The notes under the pieces: model-generated
The model's input: the letters and a program-made list of their open reading frames with translations, nothing else
What the model was told of the DNA's origin: nothing
Databases searched by the model: none
Part shown: piece by piece, positions 31,903-38,200 of the stretch
How positions within the stretch are numbered: position 1 is the stretch's first letter
Layout: each line of letters opens with the position of its first letter
Assembly (NCBI GenBank): GCA_037976565.1
Contig: CP137675.1
Coordinates: 31,881,820 to 31,945,819, forward strand
DNA length: 64,000 nt
Reading direction: 5' to 3'
Origin: Mesocentrotus franciscanus
Lineage: Eukaryota > Echinodermata > Echinoidea > Camarodonta > Strongylocentrotidae
Translations under genes and position numbers: made by a program

Positions 31903-34329
31903 AATAGTGGCTTCTCATTAAAGCGCACATGTTCGTCACGCCGTGACACTCCTGGCGCTCCAACATTATTACCCTTGTCATCTTCCGGGGGTCATGCAAA
32001 AAACAATAATAACAATAATGATAAAAAATACAATATACAAAATGACTTTCATGTAATTTCAAGTACCTTCTTGTTTTCCATACATGGGCCTTTCCTAAAA
32101 TTCCAACAACAACAGACAAACAAATAGTGAGCAAAAAAAAAAAAATTTTGGCACCCGAAAAAAAATTTCCCTCCGGGAAGGGTTATTTTTTTCCACCCAC
32201 AACCCCTGGGGCGCCAGGAGGGCCCAACTTCTTTTTTCAAAAAGGGTGTTTTTACCTGTTTTTTTCTAGGGAGGGCCCCCCCGGCCCCTGGATCCGCCAC
32301 TGTAGGCGACACAGTTCTCAAACTGAATCATCTCACCAAAAACTTTCGCTCGGCAAAGATGTGATGGTCTTACATCTTGGATACGCGGGGGATAACATTG
32401 ATCAATCTGAACGAGTCTTATATGGTTGGAAAGATAAAATTACATAGAAAAATGTCTTTCTCAAACTCAAAATTGTGACATGGTAATAAAGCTCTGTCGC
32501 CCGACCCGTTGATTTTACACAAAAAACGAGCTGAATATAACAGTAAATTGACTACTTTAACAAACAAAACGCGATAGTAAATCATAATGAAATTGTAATG
32601 TGTTTGCTTTACCCGAAAGAACATAGTCTTTGTCGTAATATACTAGTCAAACTAGGCACAATATGTGGTACTTTTAGCAGAATGAAGATGGATGTAAAAA
32701 AAAGATGTGTTTTTCACGTCATTCTCCATAGAACATTTTTTGGTAATAAAACAAGCACTGTTCAGTGACCCAAACGTTTTGATATGCTGAGCAAAGTCCC
32801 CCCCCCAAAAAAAAAAAATACAAAAATACAAAAATCAGAAAGAATACAAAAGTCAGAAAGTTAGAGATTTTTGAAGTTGCAATCGCACAGACTGTTCAAA
32901 CACAAATTTGCAACTGTGTGTCGTACAATGAGAGGTCCTCTTCATTTTGCTCTGTACTTTGTTTTAAATCATAAAATCTCTATTTTCCATAAGGAAATTG
33001 TTCAGTCATAGATGGACCTTAAATGTAATTATTGCATCTTTTGCACAACTCCGGTATGACATAAATCTATTCCTACATCAGCAACTACGAAATTGGAAAA
33101 TTAAATGACATTTTCTGTACAGACCGAATTGGGAGGACCTCGAAAGGTACGGCACAGCGTTGCCAATTTGTGTTTGATTAATTACAAATTTAAAAATTTC
33201 ATGTATTTTTGGAAAATATAAAATGGCAACACTGTGTGGAATCTTGCGAGGTCCTCTCCAATTGGCTCTGTATAGAAAATTTCATAAGCTTTCATTTTCT
33301 TAGTTATTGATGACGGAATAGATTTGTTTCATACAGGGTATGGATTAAAAAAAAACATATTTGCAATGATTATATTCAGGGTGAATATTTGAATGATTTT
33401 TTTTTTAGTACAGGGCACGAAGTTGCCACTTGGTGTTTGATTGATCGCACCTTAACATTAAAATTAATTTGTAATTTTTAATCTGTTTTTGCTCTAACTT
33501 TCTCTGACCTGTTTCTCTCATTTGTCTGCTTCTATTTAAACCAACTTAATATCAGGATGGACTTCCCCAAAGTAATAATTATATTATTTTCCATTTGTCT
33601 CCCCGATGCCCAAGGTTACATGGCTTATCGTGGATATCTCACGCTTGAGGTTAGCATGACACATCCCGTGCTCGTTACGTTCTGTCAGCTGCTATGTCGG
33701 TCAAACAATGAAAAGAAGTACAAACCCGGAGACGAGTTTACCACTGAAATGGGAGGTAAAAATAATAAATGAATTAATATATATAAGAAAAAGAAAGAAA
33801 CATGACAAGAAAAATAATAATTTTTATGAATATGTGAATGAATGAACGAATTTATGAATAAATAATACATAAATACGTGAATGAATAAGTAAATAAATAA
33901 ACAAATAGGTATTTTCTTTTGAAGAAAAAAAAAACCTATGCGACACCATGATCTACAACACCGACAATATCACAAAAATAAATCAAGAATAACAAGAGCA
34001 ACATCAATATTTGATTAGCTGAGCGCAATTAGCATGTATTAATCCTTCAAGCGATTTTTACTTAAGACATTAAAAGAGTTCGGTTTTTAATACATAACAT
34101 ATCTTTAAAGATCTTGATATTCTTCAAATGGAATTTTTCACATACTTCCCCCACAGGTTCAGCGGCACCATCACCAAGTAGTAAGAGGAGGATCGCCCGC
34201 AACCGCTGGCTTGTGGCATACACTTTGATCCGTAACCCGCAACTCGCTTACAAAATACCTCTCCGTGTTGACAACCAGAACAAATCTTCTGTTGCATCTG
34301 AAATGAAGACGTCCCGCCATCTTGTGTAA
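11994..34329 (+). CDS. STRA6-like: STRA6-like multi-pass membrane receptor, complete gene model (18 coding exons)
   Basis: In vertebrates STRA6 is a plasma-membrane receptor that takes retinol from serum retinol-binding protein into cells. The joined exons (listed separately) give 1,779 nt, 592 residues plus stop; human STRA6 is about 667 residues. All introns are GT-AG and all 17 exon junctions close in phase. Landmarks shared with vertebrate STRA6 as I recall it, in order: an N-terminal glycosylation sequon (N6-N7-S8), a basic RRRQ after the first membrane segment (residues 63-66), PVNFL (73-77), a conserved RNNTRSLWKG stretch (about 327-336), LSALQFGGYTVAF (about 352-364), GYMAYRGYLTLEVS opening exon 17, and RWLVAYTLIRNP near the C-terminus. 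About nine hydrophobic segments are spread between. Seen: splice sites, phases, motifs. Known: family role. Inferred: that this protein transports a retinoid. The ligand partner is uncertain because serum RBP4 is a vertebrate protein. Weakest exon is exon 7. Confidence 0.9.
12310..12405 (-). repeat. tRNA-like SINE head, minus strand
   Basis: Read on the minus strand there is a GTGTAGTGATTCA (A-box-like), CTCATTC in the anticodon position and GAGGGTTCGAATC (good B-box). It lies in intron 1 of the STRA6-like gene. The clover-leaf is not intact, so a SINE or pseudo-tRNA is more likely than a gene. Confidence 0.5.
12406..13050. other. STRA6-like intron 1 sequence, nothing recognised
   Basis: AT-rich intron DNA. 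Phrases about AAAGGTAATAAAGACCAG recur in inverted form near 12,980-13,010, hinting at an old, decayed foldback. Confidence 0.3.
13050..13750. mobile_element. large imperfect foldback element in intron 1
   Basis: 13,090-13,290 is mirrored by 13,452-13,702 (GTTTACGGTAAGCCTCC with GGAGGCTTACCGTAAAC-type partner; GCGTTGGTACGGTG with CACCGTACCAACGC). A second pair, ACGTAACCTAGCC at 13,059 and GGCTAGGTTACGT at 13,402, is nested with it. The outer CCCGGGT / ATCCCGGG motifs occur on the right half. Confidence 0.8.
14155..14215 (+). repeat. dispersed repeat with TTATATAGCGC ... CTGCGCTGTGATG
   Basis: Shared with 25,610-25,670 in intron 11 (TTATATAGCACAGGTACTC ... TTTACTGCGCTGTGATGAAA). Resembles the 3' part of a SINE or LINE tail. 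Confidence 0.6.
15115..15136. repeat. (AT)n microsatellite
   Basis: Eleven AT units in intron 1. Confidence 0.85.
15225..15383. mobile_element. 159-bp foldback element in intron 1
   Basis: Ends GCCTAGCCTATCCGAT and ATCGGATAGGCTAGGC are inverted. Nested inside, GGAGACAGACATCGG / CCGATGTCTGTCTCC form a near-perfect hairpin around CCGCG. It lies about 200 bases before exon 2. Confidence 0.85.
15591..15676 (+). CDS. STRA6-like: STRA6-like exon 2 (residues 44-72)
   Basis: Acceptor CTACTACAG follows a long T-rich tract; donor is GTAAGT. Phase 0 in, phase 2 out. Encodes the rest of membrane segment 1 (IVLNIFLTCF) and a strongly basic cytoplasmic stretch with VRRRQRPRLV, matching the RRRQ after segment 1 in human STRA6. 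Another reading frame through the same DNA is open for 86 codons from 15,488 but has no family resemblance and the wrong exit phase. Confidence 0.85.
17081..17245. mobile_element. short GGATCCAGG-ended element in intron 2
   Basis: Left CAGGCGCGGATCCAGG and right CCCTGGATCCGCCGATG are inverted ends around a G/T-rich middle. Same family as copies or ends at 27,480, 29,343-29,548, 32,302, 41,825, 43,393 and 44,003. Confidence 0.7.
17640..17815. repeat. GAT/AAT-rich trinucleotide stretch
   Basis: Imperfect GATGAT and AATAAT units in intron 2 upstream of exon 3; similar ATT units flank 18,255-18,370 in intron 3. Confidence 0.7.
17884..18020 (+). CDS. STRA6-like: STRA6-like exon 3
   Basis: Acceptor TTTTGTCAG, donor GTAAGG. 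Phase 2 in (TA+C makes Tyr72), phase 1 out. Encodes PVNFLRNYDHRVAY, aligned to PVDFL of human STRA6, then membrane segment 2 (AYLLSFIAMSGSVLHFFLYG) and a short extracellular loop. Confidence 0.93.
18554..18683 (+). CDS. STRA6-like: STRA6-like exon 4
   Basis: Acceptor TTATCCACAG, donor GTAAGT. Phase 1 in, phase 2 out. Encodes AFVSEILKYISVCLVGLTFY and FPLCVSFDNIPMNVIGLVY: membrane segment 3 and the start of segment 4. The pattern parallels the human stretch with [20 protein letters not shown]. Confidence 0.92.
18706..19232. mobile_element. TIR element in STRA6-like intron 4
   Basis: Begins GGAAGTCTGCCCTGATACCA and ends TCATAATAGACTTCCC, an inverted pair. It holds an inner inverted pair (CTTGCGATGTCCCCTCCCATT / AATTGGTGAGGACCTCATC). 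A related, longer copy sits in intron 16 (about 32,797-33,567). Confidence 0.65.
19854..19896 (+). CDS. STRA6-like: STRA6-like exon 5
   Basis: Short 43-nt exon between TTATACAG and GTGAGA. Phase 2 in (TG+G makes Trp), phase 0 out. Encodes LAFTISKFIMCPFG; the Cys-Pro fits the ECPQ motif at this place in human STRA6. Confidence 0.82.
20770..20892 (+). CDS. STRA6-like: STRA6-like exon 6
   Basis: Acceptor CTTTTTTAG, donor GTAACC. Phase 0 in and out. 41 codons, including hydrophobic DIPVVFSLIGLEIYFI followed by basic RRTVRMCRRF, the segment plus cytoplasmic basic stretch that matches FLSLWYPVQLVRSF in human STRA6. Confidence 0.92.
21132..21172 (+). CDS. STRA6-like: STRA6-like exon 7 (tentative)
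   Basis: 41-nt candidate between TTAAACAG and GTGAGT, encoding ALGGIYKFAFKDW. It is chosen because exon 6 ends in phase 0 while exon 8 needs phase 2 and this exon bridges them exactly. The upstream pyrimidine tract is poor. The cytoplasmic loop it builds (exons 7-8) is some 20 residues shorter than in human, so a further exon or a different one remains possible. Confidence 0.5.
21323..21480. mobile_element. 158-bp TIR element in intron 7
   Basis: Ends GGGGGCGTTTCATGAAAC and GTTGATGAAATACCCCC are inverted; inside, the phrase TAGTCGGTG / CACCGACTA repeats in both orientations. Confidence 0.7.
21481..21620. repeat. ATT/ATC trinucleotide stretch
   Basis: Imperfect TATTATTATC and ATCATCA units in intron 7. 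Confidence 0.75.
21878..22274. mobile_element. Tc1/mariner-type MITE, 397 bp, TA target duplication
   Basis: Ends CAGTGTGAGTCAAAAAAAAG and TTTTTTTTGACTCGGACGG are inverted, and the inverted homology runs inward for about 130 bases on each side. TA dinucleotides flank it at 21,876-21,877 and 22,275-22,276. These terminal sequence and TA target traits fit Tc1/mariner-derived non-autonomous elements. No transposase. Confidence 0.85.
23016..23089. repeat. (CT)n microsatellite in intron 7
   Basis: CT runs broken by CCCC and CG. Confidence 0.9.
23339..23400 (+). CDS. STRA6-like: STRA6-like exon 8, with tandem acceptor
   Basis: Phase 2 in, phase 1 out, donor GTAAAC. Encodes RNKSGGAATTLFRRFYPNIP, a basic cytoplasmic loop leading to the conserved Pro-Gly before the next membrane segment. 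The acceptor is a CAG-TAG tandem: splicing at the second AG starts the exon at 23,342 and removes one arginine without changing frame. Confidence 0.8.
23654..23680. repeat. (CA)n microsatellite in intron 8
   Basis: About 13 CA units. Confidence 0.9.
23922..23983 (+). CDS. STRA6-like: STRA6-like exon 9
   Basis: Acceptor CTACATTTCAG, donor GTAGGT. Phase 1 in, phase 0 out. Encodes FKYSTRIVCTVGLAVACMYQ, matching PGFHLPLKLVLSAT...AIYQ of human STRA6 (membrane segment). Confidence 0.93.
24692..24767 (+). CDS. STRA6-like: STRA6-like exon 10
   Basis: Acceptor AATTATACAG, donor GTGAGT. Phase 0 in, phase 1 out. Encodes TCAYYVATLRHWLTEDD then HTWLQNITG, an extracellular loop with a possible N-glycosylation site (NIT). 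Loop is shorter than in human, where a SEDKQ stretch lies at this place. Confidence 0.87.
25068..25158 (+). CDS. STRA6-like: STRA6-like exon 11
   Basis: Acceptor TTTTTCTTACAG, donor GTAATG. Phase 1 in, phase 2 out. Encodes VNFSATFYASCIVAFVIAVT, NSFFTLRNY: a membrane segment then the start of the conserved cytoplasmic stretch. Confidence 0.92.
25176..25350. repeat. GAT/GAC trinucleotide array just after exon 11
   Basis: Imperfect GATGATGATGACGAC units starting about 20 bases after the exon 11 donor. Minus-strand frames rich in His/Arg are artefacts of it. Confidence 0.85.
25840..26610 (+). pseudogene. LINE 3' end (CR1/L2-like reverse transcriptase tail), split by an insertion
   Basis: 25,862-25,939 reads FLCAAPKLWNRLPPEIRKAP then SLDNFK, and 26,482 onward reads RLKTHLFMKYMYS. 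Joined, this is the usual C-terminal tail of CR1/L2-type reverse transcriptases (APKLWN.LP..IR.A.SL..FK..LKTHLF). A foldback element (25,945-26,479) sits exactly between FK and RLKT. The 3' end runs into an (ATT)n tail near 26,592-26,603. Dead fragment in STRA6-like intron 11. Confidence 0.8.
25945..26479. mobile_element. 535-bp foldback element inside the LINE fragment
   Basis: Left arm 25,945-26,145 (GGGAACCAAAACCTTCATCC ...) is mirrored by 26,285-26,479 (... GGATGAAGGTTTTGGTTCCCC). Arms are about 195 bases with few mismatches, around a loop of about 140 bases. The high arm identity and the position inside a decayed LINE make this the younger insertion. Confidence 0.9.
26853..27579. mobile_element. 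727-bp hAT-like non-autonomous element
   Basis: Ends CAGGGAGGTGATAGAGAAGG and CCTTCTCTATCACCCCCTG are inverted (about 25 bases). Flanking CAATAAC is duplicated at 26,846-26,852 and 27,580-27,586. CAGGG termini with a 7-8-base duplication fit hAT. Inside, near 27,463-27,497, lies the end of a GGATCCGCGCCTGG-type element. No transposase. Confidence 0.85.
27704..27776 (+). CDS. STRA6-like: STRA6-like exon 12
   Basis: Acceptor ATGTTATAG, donor GTAAGT. Phase 2 in, phase 0 out. Encodes NNTRSLWKGNYSLTNIQQRP, PKVV; with the preceding Arg this matches RTNLRALHRG in human STRA6, one of the best conserved cytoplasmic stretches. Confidence 0.93.
28270..28765. mobile_element. GC-rich foldback element in STRA6-like intron 12
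   Basis: Far richer in GC than its surroundings, with many GGCGAGCGACCG-like phrases. Ends are inverted: TGGTCACAACTC ... GTAGCCTGCTCGG and CCGAGCAGGCTACC ... GGTTGTGATCA. No open frame or RNA gene signature. Confidence 0.75.
29069..29117 (+). CDS. STRA6-like: STRA6-like exon 13
   Basis: 49-nt exon between TTTTTTCAG and GTGAGT. Phase 0 in, phase 1 out. Encodes LSALQFGGYTVAFVIS, matching MSFSAYQTAFICLG of human STRA6. Confidence 0.9.
29225..29885 (+). pseudogene. LINE fragment (reverse transcriptase C-terminal region), split by an insertion
   Basis: 29,240 onward reads LYESECWTVKRKEKAE, then WHRMLRIPWTARGTN across the insertion, then LGFFEHIV, RQRIRWIEGVTKET and AQDKVAWRGIV. This is the familiar C-terminal stretch of many LINE polyproteins (LYG.E.WT, RR.LRI.WT, FFGHI, R..W..GI, A.DR..WR). 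Frameshifts and stops make it dead. A 206-bp element interrupts it at LRI|PWT. It lies in intron 13. Confidence 0.8.
29343..29548. mobile_element. 206-bp CAGCGGATCC-ended element with 8-bp target duplication
   Basis: Starts CAGCGGATCCAGG and ends CTGGATCCGCCCCTG, inverted. Target duplication is GCTTAGGA (29,335-29,342) against GCTAAGGA (29,549-29,556), one mismatch. Removing the element and one duplicate restores the LINE frame, which confirms both boundaries. The 8-base duplication points to hAT-type transposition for this whole GGATCC family. Confidence 0.85.
29888..30027 (+). repeat. 70-bp tandem duplication
   Basis: 29,888-29,957 and 29,958-30,027 are the same 70 bases (AACACCACACCTCAATTTCT ...), with one visible difference (CCAGAC against CCAAAC). 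Recent duplication in intron 13. Confidence 0.9.
30236..30329 (+). CDS. STRA6-like: STRA6-like exon 14
   Basis: Acceptor TTTTTTCTTCAG. Phase 1 in, phase 2 out. Encodes FMILQVMLWAIFIGLEFLFH and NDFLALMRDY. Two GGTAT donors occur 11 bases apart (TACTG|GTATTT and TACTG|GTATCA). Only the first leaves phase 2, which exon 15 needs to read on as Trp-Ile-His-Pro. Confidence 0.92.
30720..30813. repeat. (CT)n microsatellite in intron 14
   Basis: CT runs ending about 85 bases before exon 15. Confidence 0.9.
30899..31003 (+). CDS. STRA6-like: STRA6-like exon 15
   Basis: Acceptor CTCTTTCCAG, donor GTAAGT. Phase 2 in, phase 2 out. Encodes IHPVMIVFLYVALRIFSRCG then LLQANEDGTLLLKN; parallels human [20 protein letters not shown]...ETHDGHPQLTNR: a membrane segment followed by a polar extracellular loop. 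Confidence 0.93.
31605..31768 (+). CDS. STRA6-like: STRA6-like exon 16
   Basis: Acceptor CACATTTACAG, donor GTAGGA. Phase 2 in, phase 1 out. Encodes HLFHIINFFFMFLSVLLGIA, GCIFRILKMAVVGLVLIGR, VDKCLFIRGLERFDR: the last membrane region and the cytoplasmic approach to the C-terminal domain. A GAT/ATC-type triplet array begins about 25 bases after the donor. Confidence 0.92.
31795..31903. repeat. GAT/AAT and (ATC)14 array right after exon 16
   Basis: GATGATAATGATGG units pass into AATAAT, then 14 perfect ATC/CAT units (31,861-31,902). The exon 16 donor is only 26 bases upstream. Confidence 0.9.
32130..32303. mobile_element. GGATCCGCCACTG-ended element, right end
   Basis: Ends CCCCTGGATCCGCCACTG after a G/C- and A-rich body. 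The left terminus is not clear. Confidence 0.5.
32797..33567. mobile_element. element related to 18,706-19,232, in intron 16
   Basis: Shares TTCTGTACAGACCGAATTGG, GAGGTCCTC, TTGATTGATCGCA and TTTCTCTGACCTGTTTCTC phrases with the intron 4 copy, in both orientations. It ends AATATCAGGATGGACTTCCCC, so its terminus supplies a decoy CAG about 60 bases before the true exon 17 acceptor. Confidence 0.6.
33615..33755 (+). CDS. STRA6-like: STRA6-like exon 17
   Basis: Acceptor GATGCCCAAG after a pyrimidine-rich tract, donor GTAAAA. Phase 1 in, phase 1 out. Encodes GYMAYRGYLTLEVSMTHPVL, VTFCQLLC, then a hydrophilic stretch. GYMAYRGYLTLEVS matches GYYTYRNFLKIEVS of human STRA6. An earlier CAG at 33,553-33,555 is rejected: used in phase it runs into TAA. 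Confidence 0.94.
34157..34329 (+). CDS. STRA6-like: STRA6-like exon 18 and stop
   Basis: Acceptor CTTCCCCCACAG. Phase 1 in. Encodes a basic cytoplasmic tail with SPSSKRRIARNRWLVAYTL and IRNPQLAYKIPLRV, then a polar end and TAA. It parallels human SRGRARWGLAYTLLHNP, and ends within a few residues of where vertebrate STRA6 ends. Confidence 0.94.
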
Positions 34330-35088
34330 AGTTTCTGGGCCGGTGAAAGTGATTGGTTTATAAGGGAGAGGTTGGCTTCATAGCGTTACCACATTATTAT
34401 TATTGATTTTTTTTTTTTTTTTTTGGGGGCAGGGAGATAAACGGATCGTCGCCCAATCATAGGCACTTTAAAACACGATGACAAAGACTTTCAAGAAAAC
34501 CAACGTAAGCCAAATGTGCGAACATGACAATGTCATACATTTATTACATAATCCGAATATGATTTCTATACGCCTAGGTCGAGCGATTTCACAAGATTTT
34601 TACCCATCCAGTTCTATTCTCCATGATCTTTAGGAGTTCCTGCCTTGGTAGACAAATGTCTTTTCCTGACTGATCTACATTAAATCATTGCGAGGCGACC
34701 TCTGTTGCGTTTGCCCCTTGAAGGCTCACAGAATAGCAGTTGTAAAATGATTTCACCTTTGCTCCACCAGCAACGACCAACAGAGGCGGCGTTCTCTTAG
34801 TCTGACTGATTTCTATACTTGCTATAGGCAATGATATAGGTTATCGATATTGCCCTTACTTTGATTTCTTGAAGGTCTTCGCGATCGTGTTTTTACTGAG
34901 TGTGCTCCTAAACTGAGCACCCATTTCTTAACCAGTTCATCGACGTTTATTAAACGCCCGTTGTATACTACTACTAGTGTTGCGGTCTCTGACGCGCCAT
35001 CTGAGAGTGAAATCGTACAAAGAAAAAATATTTGCAAAAAGAACAGTGGAAACGTTGTTTTTAATAACTTGCTTATTATTATAGGCTA

Positions 35089-35094
35089 AATAAA
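35089..35094 (+). promoter_or_regulatory. candidate polyadenylation signal for the STRA6-like gene
   Basis: AATAAA about 760 bases after the stop codon, the first canonical hexamer seen downstream. A variant ATTAAA at 34,679-34,684 is nearer and could be used instead. Positional inference only. Confidence 0.3.
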
Positions 35095-35123
35095 TTCACA
35101 GGCTCGTCTCGATTAGCGAAGGT

Positions 35124-35179
35124 AATGACGCAATCTAAATGACGTAATCAAAATGACGCAATCGAAATGACGCGATCGG
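35124..35179 (+). repeat. four tandem 14-bp units AATGACGCAATC-type
   Basis: Units read AATGACGCAATCTA, AATGACGTAATCAA, AATGACGCAATCGA, AATGACGCGATCGG. The TGACGYAAT core resembles ATF/CREB-C/EBP half-sites. A weaker relative appears near 50,905-50,945. Confidence 0.8.
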
Positions 35180-35721
35180 GGAGGGGGGAATTTGTTACCC
35201 AAGTTTGATGGCTAATGGTTTAAGGTGTTTTTTGTAAATAATTTCTTGCCATTTTTTCCCGTCAATATGAATATTGTAGATCTGTTTATGGGTGCAGTTT
35301 TAGAGAATGTTAAGTGTTGTAGCTCGCTGGAAAATTTCGATTAACTAATCAGTGTATATAATCAATTCAATTGGTTGTTTTGTACGAAAAATTATGTAAA
35401 GAACGTACCAAAAGATACTGGGTGCGAAATGTCCATAAGGAGGGCAATTATTTTTTCTGATCAATTTGGGGGCAGTTTCCTGCCCATCCCTGGTATTTTG
35501 CCCAAATCATGATTTCCTTGTTAGTAAAATTTAGCAAGAATTCACGTGCATGATTGCCCTCATATTGGTCGGACCCAAAAGCACCTTCATAATCAAGCAT
35601 CATCATGAAGATATTTCTTTTTACTCCATATTTTTAACAGTTTACTTCATATTGATGAGTGAAAGAAGAACTTTTGTTCATGTGACAATAGACGTGAACA
35701 TATTCGATTTGCTTGAACTCT

Positions 35722-35989
35722 CACTATGAACATGACGGACAAAGAAAGAGGACAAAATATACAGTTCCTCATTCTACCCTCAACAATTGCAGTGGTGAAC
35801 AAAGGAACATCCCTTCACTGCTATTATGTAAAAATGTGTAGAACAGGTGTCACATGCATATTCACCTGTTCTACTTATTTTACATAATAGCAGTGAAGGG
35901 ATGTTCCTTTGTCTACCACTGCAATTGTTGAGGGTACAATGAGGAACTGTATATTTTGTCCTCTTTCTTTGTCCGTCATGTTCATAGTG
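35722..35989. mobile_element. near-perfect palindrome, 128-bp arms
   Basis: 35,722-35,849 and 35,863-35,989 are inverted copies (CACTATGAACATGACGGACA ... and its partner) with about 13 bases between. Only a few mismatches or single-base gaps are visible. No coding content. Likely a foldback element. Confidence 0.92.
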
Positions 35990-36004
35990 TCTTGAAGCTG
36001 CACC

Positions 36005-36005
<1 letters not shown>

Positions 36006-36040
<35 letters not shown>
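36006..36040. repeat. (CT)n microsatellite
   Basis: CT run between the palindrome and the LINE. Confidence 0.9.
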
Positions 36041-36044
<4 letters not shown>

Positions 36045-36099
36045 TACTCTTTGTTTAACTCCACTTCACGATGTAAATAATGTAAATAATTGCACTTGT

Positions 36100-38200
36100 A
36101 TTTCAGAGAGCCTTGAGAGGATTTATTGTTCGCTGACGGTATTTTGGCCGTAATGCTGTTGCCTGTGGCTTGTCGGGCGTGTCGTTATTCGGGCTTGCAG
36201 CGCGAGCCCACCTTTGTGTTTGATGTTTGTGTTTTGTTTTCTGTGTTATTTGTCCTTATATTGAAAAAATCTTCCACAGGTAGTTCGCCTCGGTACTCTT
36301 ATCTGATGCAGGATGACATTACTTTTATTTCAATGAATTGTCACGGCCTAGCAAATGATAAGAAAGATTAGATGTTTTGTTATAATTATTTGAAATCTTA
36401 ACAATATGATGTATGTTGTATCCAAGACACTCATTTTGCTCCTGACATAGAAACAGAAATATGTCGCGAATGGGGAGGCAAATGTTTTTTCTCTCATCAA
36501 TAATCATACATCCAGCTCTAGAGAGGAGTAGCATTTCCAATTCTGTTTAAGGATATTATTCCGGTCAAAGTTAACCAAAGCAGATTAGACAATGGTGGAA
36601 ACTTAGAAGCTTTAGATTTAACATTATATGAGTATGACATTACACTAACATCTTAACATGGACCGAACACTGATAATCCAGCTTTTTATACTGATTTACA
36701 ACGTATCATAATAGATTTTGAAAATCCACATTATTTGTGGAGACTGAAATTTAGTGCAGGACCAGACCCTTGATACTCATAATTATGTTCATGTAAATAA
36801 CCCTATAGGGCGAGACAGTAGATTAACAATATGAAGAACGAATGAGATTTATGTGACCATGGAGAATTATATATCCTGTGAAAAGATATTACACGTGGCG
36901 CCAGCCGAATCCTTTTAAACAAAGTAGATTATACTTCTTTTTTATATCATCAGAATAACTATCATTAATTCATAAATATGATATTTTATCTGGTTATCGA
37001 ACAGATCACTCATTAGTTCGTCTTAGCTTGACTTTAAATAAAATTAAACGGGGTCCGGGATTTTAGAAATTTAAAAATTCTCTATTAAAAGATGACAATT
37101 TTGTGTCAAAAATTATTTGAAAAAACTATAAAAGAGATAATTACATATTATGCAAAAGATGAGGTAGAGTTCGATGAAAACGATAACATAGTATGCATAA
37201 GATTTAACATAACATGCATAAGATTATGTTTGACATACAAACAAACTTCCTCCAGTGTTATGATCTTTGTCATGCAATTCGGTCAGGTTTTAAAATTAGT
37301 ACACATTTCCTATTTAAAGGCCTTGGAACCTATCATTCCCGAAACCGGGCACCTTGTGGTGAAAACAAAAGTTGGTTGTTCACATATTTAACAATCTTTT
37401 CTAAAATACAAAAGGAATGTAAAGCTCTCACAAAGTGGAAAGTTTTTTAGATTTTCAAGATGAACTTTGGGGTTTGTACTGTCTAATTCCATTTCAGCCA
37501 ACAATAGATATCAACATGAGGTGGTTTTAAATAGAATATTATATATGAAGGATACTTTGTTAAGATTTGGTGTAGTGGCTGACAAGAAGTGTACTTTTTG
37601 TAATAGCAATGATGAAACTATCATACATGTTCTTTGCTTTTGTAACTATTTTAATGAAGTATGGTTGAAATTTGAGTTCTGGATATTCCGTAATAGGGGG
37701 GAAGGATCATACTTACAAATCAAAATAAATTGTTTGGATTTTGCGGTAACAATATTAATGCACTCAACTGTGTTCTGATGGTTTTAAGACAAGAAATATT
37801 TTCAGCCAAATTACGAAATCAACTATCAGCTGTAAAACGTTATTATGAAATGGAAAAAATATATATACCAAACAAATCTCAGAGAGAATAAATTGAAAGA
37901 GAAATAGTTTCACAGTTTCACTTTAGAAAATATTTTGAGAGTGTTGAAAATGTGCCAACACGAATATGATCATGTATTTTATGTTTGGTATTTTCTTGTA
38001 TATTTAAAATACTAATTTTGTCATAAATTTTTATTTTTATCTGCCACAAAGTTTTCGGTCGTGATAATTATTTTCGATTATTATCTTAGTTTAGCCATTA
38101 TGTATGGAAATAATTGCTTTAATTATTTGTATATAATGTATGGGTATGCTGTATATGATGGAATTTGTTTTTAAAATAAAGAACTCTGTGGAAGGAGGAC
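36100..38200 (+). pseudogene. decayed LINE retrotransposon with an internal deletion
   Basis: 36,312 onward reads DDITFISMNCHGLANDKKD and, after a stop, YDVCCIQDTHF: the start of an apurinic-type endonuclease domain as in LINE elements. 37,467-37,778 reads NRYQHEVVLNRILYMKDTLL then KKCTFCNSNDETIIHVLCFC, the zinc-binding domain (C-x2-C ... H-x3-C) at the end of LINE reverse transcriptases. Only about 0.7 kb separates them, so the catalytic reverse transcriptase core (about 2 kb) is missing. Many stops. The 3' end is near AAAATAAAGAACTCTGTGG at 38,175-38,193. Confidence 0.8.

Noticed and set aside
31531..32127. 198-codon frame as a separate gene
   Set aside because: Its middle is STRA6-like exon 16; the rest is flanking intron and a triplet repeat.
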